From assembly GCF_014218295.1 (NCBI RefSeq), contig NZ_AP023287.1, positions 2,976,001 through 3,040,000 of the forward strand: a stretch of 64,000 bases of DNA, read 5' to 3'. The stretch is from Mycolicibacterium litorale (GTDB lineage Bacteria > Actinomycetota > Actinomycetes > Mycobacteriales > Mycobacteriaceae). The notes under the pieces are model-generated. The model made no database searches and was not told the origin of the DNA. It saw only the letters and a list, made by a program, of their open reading frames with translations. Position numbers and translations under genes: made by a program. Shown in pieces: positions 32,516-41,832 of this stretch. Each line of letters begins with the position of its first letter. The first letter of the stretch is position 1.

Positions 32516-34675
32516 TCACTTCAGACCCGCGGCGTCCATACCGCGGAGCTCCTTCTTGAGGTCGTGGATCTCGTCGCGGATGCGGGCCGCCAGCTCGAAC
32601 TGCAGATCCCGGGCAGCCGTCATCATCTGCTCGGTCAGATCCTTGATGAGATCGGCGAGTTCCGCGCGCGGCATGTTGGCGGTATCGCGGCCCTCGACGA
32701 TGCCGGCGCTGACCGCGCGTCCCGGCTCGCCCTGAGCGCGTCGACCCCGCGAGGCGTTGCGGCCCGAGCCGCCCACCTCGACCGTCTCGGTGTCCTCCGC
32801 CTCACGGTAGACCTGGTCGAGGATGTCGGCGATCTTCTTGCGCAACGGCTTCGGATCGATGCCGTGGGCCTCGTTGTAGGAGATCTGCTTGGCGCGGCGG
32901 CGTTCCGTCTCGTCGATGGCCTCGCGCATCGAATCGGTGATCTTGTCGGCGTACATGTGCACCTCGCCCGACACGTTGCGCGCCGCGCGACCGATCGTCT
33001 GGATGAGGCTGCGCGTCGACCGCAGAAACCCTTCCTTGTCGGCGTCGAGGATCGCCACCAGCGACACCTCGGGCAGGTCGAGACCCTCGCGCAGCAGGTT
33101 GATGCCCACCAGGACGTCGTACTCCCCCAGCCGCAGCTGGCGTAGGAGCTCCACACGGCGCAGGGTGTCGACCTCGGAATGCAGATACCGCACCCGGATG
33201 CCGAGCTCGAGCAGATAGTCGGTCAGGTCTTCGGCCATCTTCTTGGTCAGCGTGGTGACCAGCACCCGTTCATCGCGCTCGGTGCGTTTGCGGATCTCGC
33301 CGATGAGGTCGTCGATCTGCCCCTTGGTCGGTTTGACCACGACCTTGGGATCCACCAGACCGGTCGGCCGGATCACCTGCTCGACGAATTCACCGCCGGA
33401 CTGGCTCATCTCGTAGGATCCCGGCGTCGCCGACAGGTACACCGTCTGACCGATCCGCGACGCGAACTCCTCCCACGTCAGCGGCCGGTTGTCGACCGCC
33501 GAGGGCAGCCGGAAACCGAAGTCGACCAGGTTGCGCTTGCGCGACATATCGCCCTCGTACATGCCGCCGATCTGCGGCACCGTCACGTGGGACTCGTCGA
33601 TGACGAGGAGGAAGTCCTCCGGGAAGTAGTCGAGCAGCGTGGCCGGTGCCGACCCGGCGGGGCGGCCGTCGATGTGGCGTGAGTAGTTCTCGATGCCGGA
33701 GCAAAAGCCCACCTGGCGCATCATCTCGATGTCGTAGTTGGTCCGCATCCGCAGCCGCTGCGCCTCCAGCAGCTTGCCTTGGCCCTCCAGTTCGGCCAGC
33801 CGCTCCTCGAGCTCCTGTTCGATGGTGGAGATCGCCTGCGCCATCCGCTCCGGACCCGCGACATAGTGGGTGGCGGGGAAGATCCGCAGCGAGTCGACCC
33901 GGCGGACGATGTCACCGGTCAGCGGGTGCAGGTAGTAGAGCGCCTCCACCTCGTCGCCGAAGAACTCGATCCGCACGGCCAGCTCTTCGTAGGACGGGAT
34001 GATTTCCACGGTGTCGCCGCGGACGCGGAAGGTACCCCGGGTGAACGCCATGTCGTTGCGGGTGTACTGCACGTCGACGAGCAGGCGCAGCAGCGCGTCA
34101 CGCGGCACCTCCTCGCCGACCTTGAGCTCCACCGAGCGGTCCATGTAGGACTGCGGCGTGCCGAGGCCGTAGATGCAGGACACCGACGCAACCACCACGA
34201 CGTCGCGCCGCGACAGCAGACTAGACGTGGCGGAGTGCCGCAGCCGCTCCACGTCATCGTTGATGGAGCTGTCCTTCTCGATGTAGGTGTCGGTCTGGGC
34301 GATGTACGCCTCGGGCTGGTAATAGTCGTAGTACGACACGAAGTACTCGACGGAGTTGTGCGGCAACATCTCTCGGAGCTCATTCGCCATCTGCGCGGCG
34401 AGCGTCTTGTTCGGCTCCATCACCAGCGTCGGCCGCTGCACCCGCTCGATCAGCCACGCGGTGGTCGCCGACTTGCCGGTGCCGGTGGCACCCAGCAGGA
34501 CGACGTCACGCTCACCGGCCTTGATGCGGCGTTCCAGCTCGTCGATGGCCGCGGGCTGGTCACCGGCGGGCTGGTAGGGGCTGACCACCTCGAACCGGCT
34601 GCCGGTGCGCACCATCGCCTCGACAGGGCGGTACTCGGAATGCGCGAGTACTGGGTGTTCGGTAGCAAAAGCCAT
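32516..34675 (-). CDS. uvrB: Excinuclease ABC subunit B
   Basis: This 719-aa damage-verification helicase of nucleotide excision repair starts at ATG 34675. Motifs: Walker [12 protein letters not shown], beta-hairpin [14 protein letters not shown]-type box VIDESHV, motif [17 protein letters not shown] and QTIGRAARN. The UvrC/UvrA-interacting UVR domain lies at the C-terminus ([23 protein letters not shown]). Motif Ia reads [11 protein letters not shown]; the usual residue before PNK is Ala. The length is normal for actinobacteria. It is divergent from the DUF402 gene. Confidence 0.98.
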   Translation of the reverse strand: MAFATEHPVLAHSEYRPVEAMVRTGSRFEVVSPYQPAGDQPAAIDELERRIKAGERDVVLLGATGTGKSATTAWLIERVQRPTLVMEPNKTLAAQMANELREMLPHNSVEYFVSYYDYYQPEAYIAQTDTYIEKDSSINDDVERLRHSATSSLLSRRDVVVVASVSCIYGLGTPQSYMDRSVELKVGEEVPRDALLRLLVDVQYTRNDMAFTRGTFRVRGDTVEIIPSYEELAVRIEFFGDEVEALYYLHPLTGDIVRRVDSLRIFPATHYVAGPERMAQAISTIEQELEERLAELEGQGKLLEAQRLRMRTNYDIEMMRQVGFCSGIENYSRHIDGRPAGSAPATLLDYFPEDFLLVIDESHVTVPQIGGMYEGDMSRKRNLVDFGFRLPSAVDNRPLTWEEFASRIGQTVYLSATPGSYEMSQSGGEFVEQVIRPTGLVDPKVVVKPTKGQIDDLIGEIRKRTERDERVLVTTLTKKMAEDLTDYLLELGIRVRYLHSEVDTLRRVELLRQLRLGEYDVLVGINLLREGLDLPEVSLVAILDADKEGFLRSTRSLIQTIGRAARNVSGEVHMYADKITDSMREAIDETERRRAKQISYNEAHGIDPKPLRKKIADILDQVYREAEDTETVEVGGSGRNASRGRRAQGEPGRAVSAGIVEGRDTANMPRAELADLIKDLTEQMMTAARDLQFELAARIRDEIHDLKKELRGMDAAGLK

Positions 34676-34734
34676 AGCACCAGGGTAGAACCAGCCTCCG
34701 ACACGTTTCTGTTCCCGAGCTCTTATGCTGAGGT

Positions 34735-35238
34735 ATCCACCCTCCGAAGCACGAGACCTTCGACCTGCTCACCTGCACGAACACTGATCCCAAGGGCATC
34801 GTGCGGGCCGTCGACGTGTATTCGGTGGAGCCCTGGGGTCTCTACATGGCGCGCCCGACCCCTGGCCGCACCCAGTTCCACTATCTGGAGTCGTGGCTGC
34901 TGCCGTCGCTGAACCTCCGGGCGTCGGTGTTCCACTTCAACCCGGGATTCGAGCGCGATCAGGATTTCTACCTCGACGTCGGCAGCTACACGCCGGGCCC
35001 GCACCGATGGACGGCGGAGGACCACTACCTCGACCTCGTCGTGCGCACCGGGATCGGCGCCGAACTGTGGGACGTGGACGAACTACTCACCGCGGTCCGG
35101 CACAACCTGCTCTCCCCCGAGGTCGGTGAACAGGCGGTGCAGACCGCGGTCAGCGCCGTCGACGGCCTTGCCCGGCACGGCTACGACCTGCACCGCTGGC
35201 TTGCCGGCAACGGCATGGTCTTGACCTGGCGCACATAG
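34735..35238 (+). CDS. DUF402 family protein (Rv1632c-type), start uncertain
   Basis: This is a small DUF402 (FomD/Ntdp-like phosphatase fold) protein; Ntdp relatives hydrolyse nucleoside di/triphosphates, but no function is known here. Family-like residues ([20 protein letters not shown]) begin at ATC 34735, and an in-frame TGA at 34729 prevents any upstream start. The first canonical codon is GTG 34801, giving 145 aa and losing those residues. A -10 box TATGCT (34724-34729) puts the transcript start at about 34736, so mRNA may be leaderless. The core is [15 protein letters not shown] and [16 protein letters not shown]. It lies 14 bp before the secreted protein gene. Confidence 0.72.
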   Translation: MHPPKHETFDLLTCTNTDPKGIVRAVDVYSVEPWGLYMARPTPGRTQFHYLESWLLPSLNLRASVFHFNPGFERDQDFYLDVGSYTPGPHRWTAEDHYLDLVVRTGIGAELWDVDELLTAVRHNLLSPEVGEQAVQTAVSAVDGLARHGYDLHRWLAGNGMVLTWRT

Positions 35239-35251
35239 TAAGGTCAGCTAC

Positions 35252-35797
35252 ATGAACTCCGTCATGCGCGGATTGGCCGCGGGCGCTGTGGCGATGTGCA
35301 TCATCGCGGGATTCCAGTTAAGTGCCGCCGTCGCGCACGCCGAACCGGATGTCGAGCCCCAGCCGGCCGCGCAGGAGGCCCCCGAGGTGCTCCACAACAT
35401 CATCTACCGGGCCCGCATCGACGGCGTCTCGCGCGGCGCGACCATCAGCTACAGCGCGGAGAACCATCAGGTGCTCACCGCGAACCCGACGATGGTGCCC
35501 GGCCGCGTGTTCGAGGTGAACACCGTGCTGGCCGAGGGCGAGGCCGCCACGATGAAGGTGTCGGTGGACTGGCCCTACTCGGCGAATCTGCACTGCGAGA
35601 TCCTCATCGACGACCAACTGGCCGCCCAGGCCGACGATTTCATCGCCCCGCGGTTCCTGCCGAACAGACAGGACCCCGACTACGGAGCGCTGACCTGCGA
35701 GGCACCGGTCACCGCGGTGACCGCCCCGGCACCGCCGGCGGATCCGGCCGCACCGGTCGACCCCGCTGCACACGCGCCGGCATCCCCGGGCCTCTGA
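35252..35797 (+). CDS. Secreted mycobacterial hypothetical protein
   Basis: This 181-aa protein has a clear Sec signal peptide (MNSVMRGLAAGAVAMCIIAG, cleavage near AHA-EP at about residue 31). A compact region of about 115 residues follows (VLHNIIYRARIDGVSRGATIS and DWPYSANLHCEILIDDQLAA). Two cysteines (in LHCEI and LTCEA) could form a disulphide, as in small MmpS-like or immunoglobulin-like secreted domains. The C-terminal 30 residues are Pro/Ala-rich (PAPPADPAAPVDPAAHAP), a common cell-wall tail in mycobacteria. The start is ATG 35252. The gene faces coaE with 4 bp between stops. The function is unknown. Confidence 0.8.
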   Translation: MNSVMRGLAAGAVAMCIIAGFQLSAAVAHAEPDVEPQPAAQEAPEVLHNIIYRARIDGVSRGATISYSAENHQVLTANPTMVPGRVFEVNTVLAEGEAATMKVSVDWPYSANLHCEILIDDQLAAQADDFIAPRFLPNRQDPDYGALTCEAPVTAVTAPAPPADPAAPVDPAAHAPASPGL

Positions 35798-35801
35798 CCG
35801 C

Positions 35802-36959
35802 TCAGGGGCGCCAGCCGGTCGCCTCGGCCCACGCCAACGCCCTCGGATACGCCTCGGCGAACCACGGTTCCTTCGCGTCGGCGTAGTCCGGCGCGTTCAG
35901 CGCCGCCCGCTTGACTTCCAGATACTCGTCGCGAACGGCGGGCTCGGCGGCCAACCACGCCGGAAACAGCAGCGCGAAGCGCTGATTGGGCCAGCCGTCG
36001 ACCCGCACGTGGATGTTGGCGGGCCGCCCGGGATCAGCCGCACCGTGGTACCGCTTCCCCCACCGACCACTGTCGTCGTGGGGCACATCGGAGTCGATGG
36101 CGGGAACACGCGGATATCCGACCGCCGTCAGCGCACCGGCGATCTCGTCGGCGTCGTCGAGCGACGCCACCGTCACCTGGACGTCGACGACGTCCTTGGC
36201 CTCCAACCCGGCGACCGAGGTCGAGCCGATGTGGTCGGCCCGCACCACCTTCGCGCCCGCCGCGGCCTTGACCCGGTTGATGATCCGTTGCGCGTCGGCG
36301 GACCACGCCGGATCGTGCGTCACCAACCGCGGTGGGATCCGCACCACTTCCCCGGTGCGGATGTTCTCGGCGAGAGGGAGCACCCGCTCGTACCACAGCC
36401 TGCGCGCCGCCTCCACGATCTCGTCCTGGGTGCCCGAATTGTCCAGCAGTACATCGGCGATCGCGCGCCGCTGTTCGTCGGAGGCTTGCGCCTTCATCCT
36501 GGCGCGGGCGTCGTGCTCGGGCAGCCCGCGCTTGATGAGGCGGGTCACGCGGGTCTCTTCGTCGGCCCAGACCACCACGACGAGCGGGAAGAACGGCGCC
36601 ATACCGGTTTCCACCAGCAGCGGGATGTCCTCGACGACCACGGTCCCGTCGGGCACCGAGTCGATGATCTCCTGCCTGCGCCTGCCGACCAGCGGATGCA
36701 CGATGCCGTTGAGCTTGGCGCGCTGCTCGTCGTTCTGGAAAGCCTTGGCGGCCAACGCAGGTCGGTTGAGCGCACCATCGGGCAGCAGGATGTCCTCACC
36801 GAACGCCTCCACGAGTGCGGCGAGCCCCTCTGTGCCCGGTTCGACGACCTCGCGGGCGATGACGTCACCGTCGACGATCACGCCGCCGCAGTCCGCGAAC
36901 GTCGCGGAGACGGTCGACTTGCCGGCGCCGATGCCGCCGGTCAGCCCGATACGCAACAT
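35802..36959 (-). CDS. coaE: Dephospho-CoA kinase fused to a GrpB (UPF0157) domain
   Basis: This 385-aa enzyme catalyses the last step of coenzyme A synthesis, phosphorylating dephospho-CoA at the 3' hydroxyl. The kinase domain (about 1-200) has the P-loop GLTGGIGAGKST, VDGDVIAREVV and the lid region around RVTRLIKRGLPEHDARARM. The C-terminal 170 residues are a GrpB/UPF0157 nucleotidyltransferase-like domain (VRADHIGSTSVAGLEAKDVV). This fusion is typical of mycobacteria (Rv1631). The start is ATG 36959. It is downstream of rpsA behind a strong hairpin terminator, so it probably needs its own promoter or read-through. Confidence 0.95.
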   Translation of the reverse strand: MLRIGLTGGIGAGKSTVSATFADCGGVIVDGDVIAREVVEPGTEGLAALVEAFGEDILLPDGALNRPALAAKAFQNDEQRAKLNGIVHPLVGRRRQEIIDSVPDGTVVVEDIPLLVETGMAPFFPLVVVVWADEETRVTRLIKRGLPEHDARARMKAQASDEQRRAIADVLLDNSGTQDEIVEAARRLWYERVLPLAENIRTGEVVRIPPRLVTHDPAWSADAQRIINRVKAAAGAKVVRADHIGSTSVAGLEAKDVVDVQVTVASLDDADEIAGALTAVGYPRVPAIDSDVPHDDSGRWGKRYHGAADPGRPANIHVRVDGWPNQRFALLFPAWLAAEPAVRDEYLEVKRAALNAPDYADAKEPWFAEAYPRALAWAEATGWRP

Positions 36960-36979
36960 GAGTGACCCCTCACAGAGAA

Positions 36980-37021
36980 GAAACCACGCAGCCCGTCGTG
37001 AAGACGGAGCTGCGTGGTTTC
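36980..37021 (-). terminator. Intrinsic-type terminator after rpsA
   Basis: A 12-bp perfect stem (GAAACCACGCAG / CTGCGTGGTTTC) carries an inner CCGTC/GACGG helix. It begins 15 nt after the rpsA stop on the minus strand and is followed by TTCTTCTCT. It separates rpsA from coaE. Confidence 0.85.
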
Positions 37022-37035
37022 AATCGTGGAACTGG

Positions 37036-38475
37036 TTAGGCGTTGCCGGCCAGCTTCTCCCGCAGGGCGGCGAGCTGGGCGTCGCTGGCGAGGGTGCCGC
37101 CGGTCGACTCCTCCGAACGCGACGAGCCGTTCGACACCGGACGGGAAGCCTCTTCGGCCTCGGCGGCGGCGAACTTCTCCATCTGCGCGGTGTGCATCTT
37201 GTGCCGGCGCTCCGCCTCGGCGTAGCGGGACTCCCACTCCTCACGCTGCTTCTCGAAACCCTCGAGCCATTCGTTGGTCTCGGAGTCGAAGCCCTCGGGG
37301 AAGATGTAGTTGCCCTGCTCGTCGTAGCTGTCGGCCATACCGTACTTCGAGGGGTCGAACTCCTCGGTGTAGTCCTCGTTGGCCTGCTTGAGCGACAGCG
37401 AGATCCGGCGACGCTCCAGGTCGATGTCGATGACCTTGACCATCGCGTCGTCGCCGACCTGGACCACCTGGTCCGGGACCTCGACGTGGCGCTCGGACAG
37501 CTCCGAGATGTGCACCAGACCCTCGATGCCCTCCTCGACGCGGACGAACGCACCGAACGGCACCAGCTTGGTGACCTTGCCCGGCACGATCTGGCCGATC
37601 GCGTGGGTGCGGGCGAAGTGGCGCCACGGGTCTTCCTGGGTCGCCTTGAGCGACAGCGAAACCCGCTCGCGGTCCATGTCGACGTCGAGCACCTCGACGG
37701 TGACCTCGTCGCCCACGGTGACGACCTCGGACGGGTGGTCGATGTGCTTCCAGGACAGCTCGGAGACGTGCACCAGGCCGTCGACGCCGCCGAGGTCGAC
37801 GAACGCGCCGAAGTTGACGATCGAGGACACGACGCCCTTGCGGATGGCGCCCTTCTGGAGCTGGTTGAGGAACTCGCTGCGGACCTCGGACTGCGTCTGC
37901 TCCAGCCAGGCGCGGCGCGAGAGCACCACGTTGTTGCGGTTCTTGTCGAGCTCGATGATCTTGGCCTCGATCTCCTTGCCGATGTACGGCTGCAGATCGC
38001 GGACGCGACGCATCTCGACCAGGGAGGCGGGCAGGAAGCCACGCAGGCCGATGTCGAGGATCAGGCCGCCCTTGACGACCTCGATGACGGTGCCCTTGAC
38101 GGCCTCGTCCTTTTCCTTGAGCTCTTCGATGGTGCCCCAGGCGCGCTCGTACTGTGCGCGCTTCTTGGACAGGATCAGGCGGCCTTCCTTGTCCTCCTTG
38201 GTGAGGACCAGGGCTTCCACCTCGTCGCCGACGGACACAACCTCATTGGGGTCGACGTCGTGCTTGATGGAGAGCTCGCGGGAAGGGATGACACCTTCGG
38301 TCTTGTAGCCGATGTCGAGAAGGACTTCATCGCGATCGACCTTGACGATCGTCCCTTCGACGATGTCGCCATCGTTGAAGTATTTGATGGTCTTGTCGAT
38401 GGCGGCGAGAAAATCCTCAGCCGAGCCGATGTCGTTGACGGCTACTTGCGGCGAGGTGACGGAGGGACTTGGCAT
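37036..38475 (-). CDS. rpsA: 30S ribosomal protein S1
   Basis: This 479-aa RNA-binding ribosomal protein recruits mRNA to the 30S subunit. Four S1 domains are visible (about 35-104, 121-187, 208-276 and 293-363), for example GDIVEGTIVKVDRDEVLLDIG and GQIVPGKVTKLVPFGAFVRV. A flexible acidic C-terminal tail follows (about 370-479). Length and domain count equal the mycobacterial form. The start chosen is ATG 38475 (MPSPSVTSPQVAVNDIG); an earlier ATG at 38556 lies in the leader and lacks family character. A hairpin terminator follows. Confidence 0.97.
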   Translation of the reverse strand: MPSPSVTSPQVAVNDIGSAEDFLAAIDKTIKYFNDGDIVEGTIVKVDRDEVLLDIGYKTEGVIPSRELSIKHDVDPNEVVSVGDEVEALVLTKEDKEGRLILSKKRAQYERAWGTIEELKEKDEAVKGTVIEVVKGGLILDIGLRGFLPASLVEMRRVRDLQPYIGKEIEAKIIELDKNRNNVVLSRRAWLEQTQSEVRSEFLNQLQKGAIRKGVVSSIVNFGAFVDLGGVDGLVHVSELSWKHIDHPSEVVTVGDEVTVEVLDVDMDRERVSLSLKATQEDPWRHFARTHAIGQIVPGKVTKLVPFGAFVRVEEGIEGLVHISELSERHVEVPDQVVQVGDDAMVKVIDIDLERRRISLSLKQANEDYTEEFDPSKYGMADSYDEQGNYIFPEGFDSETNEWLEGFEKQREEWESRYAEAERRHKMHTAQMEKFAAAEAEEASRPVSNGSSRSEESTGGTLASDAQLAALREKLAGNA

Positions 38476-38863
38476 GTGGTGGGTTGCTCCGGACAGGTTG
38501 GCTCGTAGGGACAGATGATTACAGATGATTGTCGTGTGACCTGAGATCGCGCACACAGGTACACGCTCAGGCTACTCGACTGGGTCCATGCAGGACAAAC
38601 CCGGTCTCACATCCGCGCATTCCCGCCCGGTCGCACGGACGGCCAACCGTCCGCCGGTCCCGGCGCCGGGTGGTCACCGGCTCCGCCGAGGCGTCGGGCC
38701 GCCGAGGCACCAGAGCATCCACCCATGGGAGTCAGCTGCCTGACCTGCGCCAACGCCCACCTCGCCGGGTGCGGCAGCGCCGTCAAGGACCTCGGCCGAG
38801 TGCGCCGGCCCGGAGGACCACCTCGTCATCCGTGCCGCGGCCAGGGCGTCCGGCTACCCTGCG
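38476..38863. promoter_or_regulatory. rpsA leader and promoter region
   Basis: I see no convincing gene in these 388 bases between rpsA and the divergent prsW-like gene. The rpsA leader contains an exact tandem 10-mer (ACAGATGATT twice, 38511-38530). The region is otherwise GC-rich without clear hairpins. Short open frames here lack initiation signals and coding character. Confidence 0.4.
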
Positions 38864-40051
38864 GTGGTGTCCCACGTCGGCACCCCGCCCCCTCCTCCGC
38901 TGTTCGCATCGCCGTGGGCCCGGCAGGTCCGCCGAGTCGGCGCCCCGCTGGGTGTGCTGATCGCGCTCGGGACGCTGGCCGGCCTGCTGGTGATCCTGTT
39001 GACCGCGGTCAACCCGGCCGGGACAGCCATCGGCTTCGTGCTGTCCAGCATCGCGATGACGGTCGTGGTGCTGGCATATCTGTGGCTGGACAGGTGGGAA
39101 CCCGAACCGCCTCGGTTGCTGGTGTTCGCCTTCCTCTGGGGTACGTCGGCGGCCGTCGTGATCTCCGCGGTGCTGCAACTCGTCCTGGAGGCGTGGGTGA
39201 ACCCGGGCCTCGGCAGCGGGGACTCGGGCACCAGCCCGGTGACGATCGTGTTGGGGGCTCCGCTCACCGAGGAGGCCGCCAAGGGTCTGTTCCTGCTGAT
39301 CATGATGACCGGCGCCCGCCGCAACGAGATGAACTCGCTGACCGACTGCCTGGTGTACGCGGGAATGGTCGGCGCCGGTTTCGCCTGGCTCGAAGACATC
39401 CTCTACATCGCCAACGGCGAATCGCTGGCCGATTCGCTGCTGACCGCCGCCCTGCGGCTCGTCATGGCGCCGTTCGCCCACTCCCTGTTCACCACGGTCT
39501 TCGCCATCGGGGTCTGGTTCGCTCTGCACCGCCGCGAGGCCGCCGCCCGAACCGGCTTCCTCCTGCTCGGCTACGCCGGCGCGGTACTGCTGCACGCGAT
39601 GTGGAACGGATCGTCGCTTCTCGGCGTCGGCGCCTACTTCGGTCTGTACGTGTTCTGGATGATGCCGATCTTCGGCCTGGCGATCGTGCTGGCGGTCCGC
39701 AGCCGGCGCCGCGAGCAGCAGATCGTCGCCGCCAAACTGCCCGGGATGGTGGCCGCCGGATTGGTTTCGCCCAGTGAGGCGACGTGGCTCGGATCGCTGG
39801 CCACCCGCAAACAGGCCGTCACCGAGGCCGGGCGGTTCGGCGGGAAGCAGGCCGAGGCCTCGGTCAAGCGGTTTGCCCACCAGGTCGTCGAGCTGGCGTT
39901 CGTCCGCGACCGTATCGACCGCGGCTTCGGCGACCCTCGTGTCATCGGACTGCTCCACGAGGAGACCTACGCGCTGTATGCCGCCCGCGCGGCTTCGCCG
40001 GCGCTGTACTGGATGGCCGGTTACCGGGCCGGGGCCGCGATCAGGCCTTGA
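38864..40051 (+). CDS. PrsW-family intramembrane metalloprotease
   Basis: This 395-aa multi-span membrane protein of the PrsW/CAAX-like protease family cleaves membrane substrates (in Bacillus, PrsW starts anti-sigma factor degradation). About eight spans precede a soluble C-terminal 110 residues. Catalytic-type motifs are APLTEEAAKGLFLL (Glu pair), APFAHSLFTT (His) and LHAMWNGSS (His). The N-terminus carries a Pro-run (GTPPPPPLFASPWARQ). The start is GTG 38864 or GTG 38867. It overlaps the convergent thioesterase by 11 bp at the 3' ends. An ECF sigma factor lies at 51.3 kb, but a functional link is only speculative. Confidence 0.88.
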   Translation: MVSHVGTPPPPPLFASPWARQVRRVGAPLGVLIALGTLAGLLVILLTAVNPAGTAIGFVLSSIAMTVVVLAYLWLDRWEPEPPRLLVFAFLWGTSAAVVISAVLQLVLEAWVNPGLGSGDSGTSPVTIVLGAPLTEEAAKGLFLLIMMTGARRNEMNSLTDCLVYAGMVGAGFAWLEDILYIANGESLADSLLTAALRLVMAPFAHSLFTTVFAIGVWFALHRREAAARTGFLLLGYAGAVLLHAMWNGSSLLGVGAYFGLYVFWMMPIFGLAIVLAVRSRRREQQIVAAKLPGMVAAGLVSPSEATWLGSLATRKQAVTEAGRFGGKQAEASVKRFAHQVVELAFVRDRIDRGFGDPRVIGLLHEETYALYAARAASPALYWMAGYRAGAAIRP

Positions 40052-40856
40052 AGTACACCATCTGGTGGGTGGTGACGAGCAGTTCCCCTGAGTAGCTCCA
40101 CAATTCGGCGGACTGATCGAAGTAACCGCGGGAGAACCGGTGAGCCCGCGCGGTGGCCAGCACGTAGTCGTCGCCGACGGCGGCCAGCTGCGCACCGTCG
40201 GCGTGGAAGTACGTCGTCAGCGAGATCGTCCCGGCCGGCGACATCGCGCCGCGCCGCAGGAACACCCGCGGATAGAAGATGTCGCTCATCGCTGTGAGGG
40301 CCGCGAAGTCCACGGCGCGTCCGTGCCGGTCGCGCGCCCACAGCGTGGTCACCGACGACGACTCCGGTTCGGCACCCACACCCGGGACCGCTCCCTCCAC
40401 GTACCGCATCTCGTAATTGCGCGCCCACGCGATCATGTCGGGCAGTCCGCTCTCCGCGACGTGGGCGGGTGCGGGCGCCCTCGGCGGCGCCTGTTCGGTG
40501 TTCTCCCAGGTCTCACGACGGATACCGAAGACCGCGGTCGCGTTCGTCGTCACCGCCCCGTTCTGCGAGAGCTCGACGAGCCAGTGCTGCGTGGTCCGGT
40601 TGGTCCGAACGGCGTTCGCGGCGATGTCGAACGGTCCGTCCGCCACGGGGGCGGCGAAGTTGACGGTGAGCGCGGTGGGTTCGCCGATCCGCTCCGGATG
40701 TTCCTCGACGGCCCGCAGCAGCAGGGCCGCCGTCATCCCGCCGAAGGGACCGACCATGTTGGCCCAGTCCGGGGTCGTGTGGCCGCGTAGCACGCCCGGC
40801 CTGCCGGTGGGCTCGAGCTCGAGCGCTCGGTCGAACGGGTGGGCGGGCACGAGCAT
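40041..40856 (-). CDS. Acyl-CoA thioesterase, double-hotdog (4HBT_3) type
   Basis: This 271-aa protein is predicted to hydrolyse acyl-CoA. The N-terminal hotdog includes MVGPFGGMTAALLLRAVEEHP and LTVNFAAPVADGPFDI. The C-terminal hotdog includes ISLTTYFHADGAQL and HRFSRGYFDQSAELWSYSG. It is the 4HBT_3/acyl-CoA thioesterase family, distinct from the TesB protein at 23.0-23.9 kb. The start is ATG 40856 after AAAGGA. The gene faces prsW. About 219 bp without a gene separate it from the divergent gntR gene. Confidence 0.85.
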   Translation of the reverse strand: MLVPAHPFDRALELEPTGRPGVLRGHTTPDWANMVGPFGGMTAALLLRAVEEHPERIGEPTALTVNFAAPVADGPFDIAANAVRTNRTTQHWLVELSQNGAVTTNATAVFGIRRETWENTEQAPPRAPAPAHVAESGLPDMIAWARNYEMRYVEGAVPGVGAEPESSSVTTLWARDRHGRAVDFAALTAMSDIFYPRVFLRRGAMSPAGTISLTTYFHADGAQLAAVGDDYVLATARAHRFSRGYFDQSAELWSYSGELLVTTHQMVYFKA

Positions 40857-41057
40857 TCCTTTCCGCGCCGGCGCCGACCGGCGAGATCATGACAGCGTCG
40901 TCCCATTCTTGCCGCCACAAGAAGACGCCCGACCGGCGGGGGCGAGAGCGTATCAAGACATGTGGATCGCGAACTCCGCGGCACAGATGAACGATACCGA
41001 AACTGACTGTGAACATCGCTGCAAGCGAGGGCTTTCCGCGCAGCAGCGGAACCGCCT

Positions 41058-41073
41058 ACTTGTATAGTCAAGT
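41058..41073. promoter_or_regulatory. Inverted repeat overlapping the -10 box of the gntR gene
   Basis: ACTTG-TATAGT-CAAGT is a perfect 5-bp inverted repeat around TATAGT (41063-41068). The latter fits a -10 box that puts the transcript start at about 41075, right at the ATG 41076. The cluster mRNA is probably leaderless and self-repressed by the GntR protein, which would block the -10 box. Confidence 0.6.
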
Positions 41074-41075
41074 GC

Positions 41076-41819
41076 ATGGTCACGGCGTTACACGAGAAGA
41101 TCGCCGACAGCCTTCGGGAGCGGATCCGTCTCGGCGAGCTCCCGGTGGGCGCGGTCCTCCCCTCCGAATCACAGCTGTGCGCGCAGTGGCAGGCCTCGCG
41201 CGGACCGGTCCGTCAGGCGCTGGCGGCGTTGCGTGCCGACGGAGTGATCTCCGGCGGCCGGGGCAAACCGCCGGTGGTGTGCTCGACCGCCGTCGGCCAG
41301 CCGTTCGACACCCTGCTGTCCTACTCCGCGTGGGCGCACTCCATCGGTCGGACGCCGGGTCAGCGGACGCTCGAATTGGCGCTGCGTCGCGCCGACGCCC
41401 ACGCGGCGTCGGCGCTCCGGGTGGACGAGGGGTCACCCGTCGTCCAGGTGCTGCGCCTGCGGTACCTCGACGGTGAGGCGGCGATGCTGGAGAGGGCCAC
41501 GTTCGTCGAGCACGTGGGTCGCCGTCTGTTCGACTTCGACTGCGACTCGGGATCGATCTGGTCGTATCTGCTCTCCCAGGGCGTCCGCTTCGCGACCGCC
41601 TCCCACGTGATCGACGCGGTCGCCGCCGACGCGGTGGACGCGCAGCATCTCGGTGTGACCGAGGGCTCCCCGCTGCTGCGCCAGCAGCGCACGGCGCGCG
41701 GTCCCGACGGCGAGGTCCTCGAATACCACGACGACCGATACCTGCCCGGGATCGTCAGCTTCACCCTCGACAACACACTCGACGCGCGTTGCGCGTTGTC
41801 CCGCAACGCCACACCCTGA
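41076..41819 (+). CDS. GntR-family (HutC/UTRA) transcriptional regulator
   Basis: This 247-aa repressor-type regulator has an N-terminal winged helix (about 5-70: SLRERIRLGELPVGAVLPSE and SRGPVRQALAALRADGVI) and a C-terminal UTRA ligand domain (about 90-240; PVVQVLRLRYLDGEAAMLE and VLEYHDDRYLPGIVSFTL). HutC-type regulators bind small pathway metabolites; PhnF and related ones control phosphonate genes. It is the first gene of a tight three-gene cluster, 13 bp before the phosphonatase-like gene, and has a palindrome over its own -10 box. The start is ATG 41076, apparently leaderless. Confidence 0.88.
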   Translation: MVTALHEKIADSLRERIRLGELPVGAVLPSESQLCAQWQASRGPVRQALAALRADGVISGGRGKPPVVCSTAVGQPFDTLLSYSAWAHSIGRTPGQRTLELALRRADAHAASALRVDEGSPVVQVLRLRYLDGEAAMLERATFVEHVGRRLFDFDCDSGSIWSYLLSQGVRFATASHVIDAVAADAVDAQHLGVTEGSPLLRQQRTARGPDGEVLEYHDDRYLPGIVSFTLDNTLDARCALSRNATP

Positions 41820-41832
41820 TCGGAGACGCTTC

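Noticed and set aside
37036..38556. Longer rpsA start at 38556
   Set aside because: The extra 27 residues are Cys/His-rich with no ribosomal S1 character and cover the tandem 10-mer leader; ATG 38475 gives the normal N-terminus.
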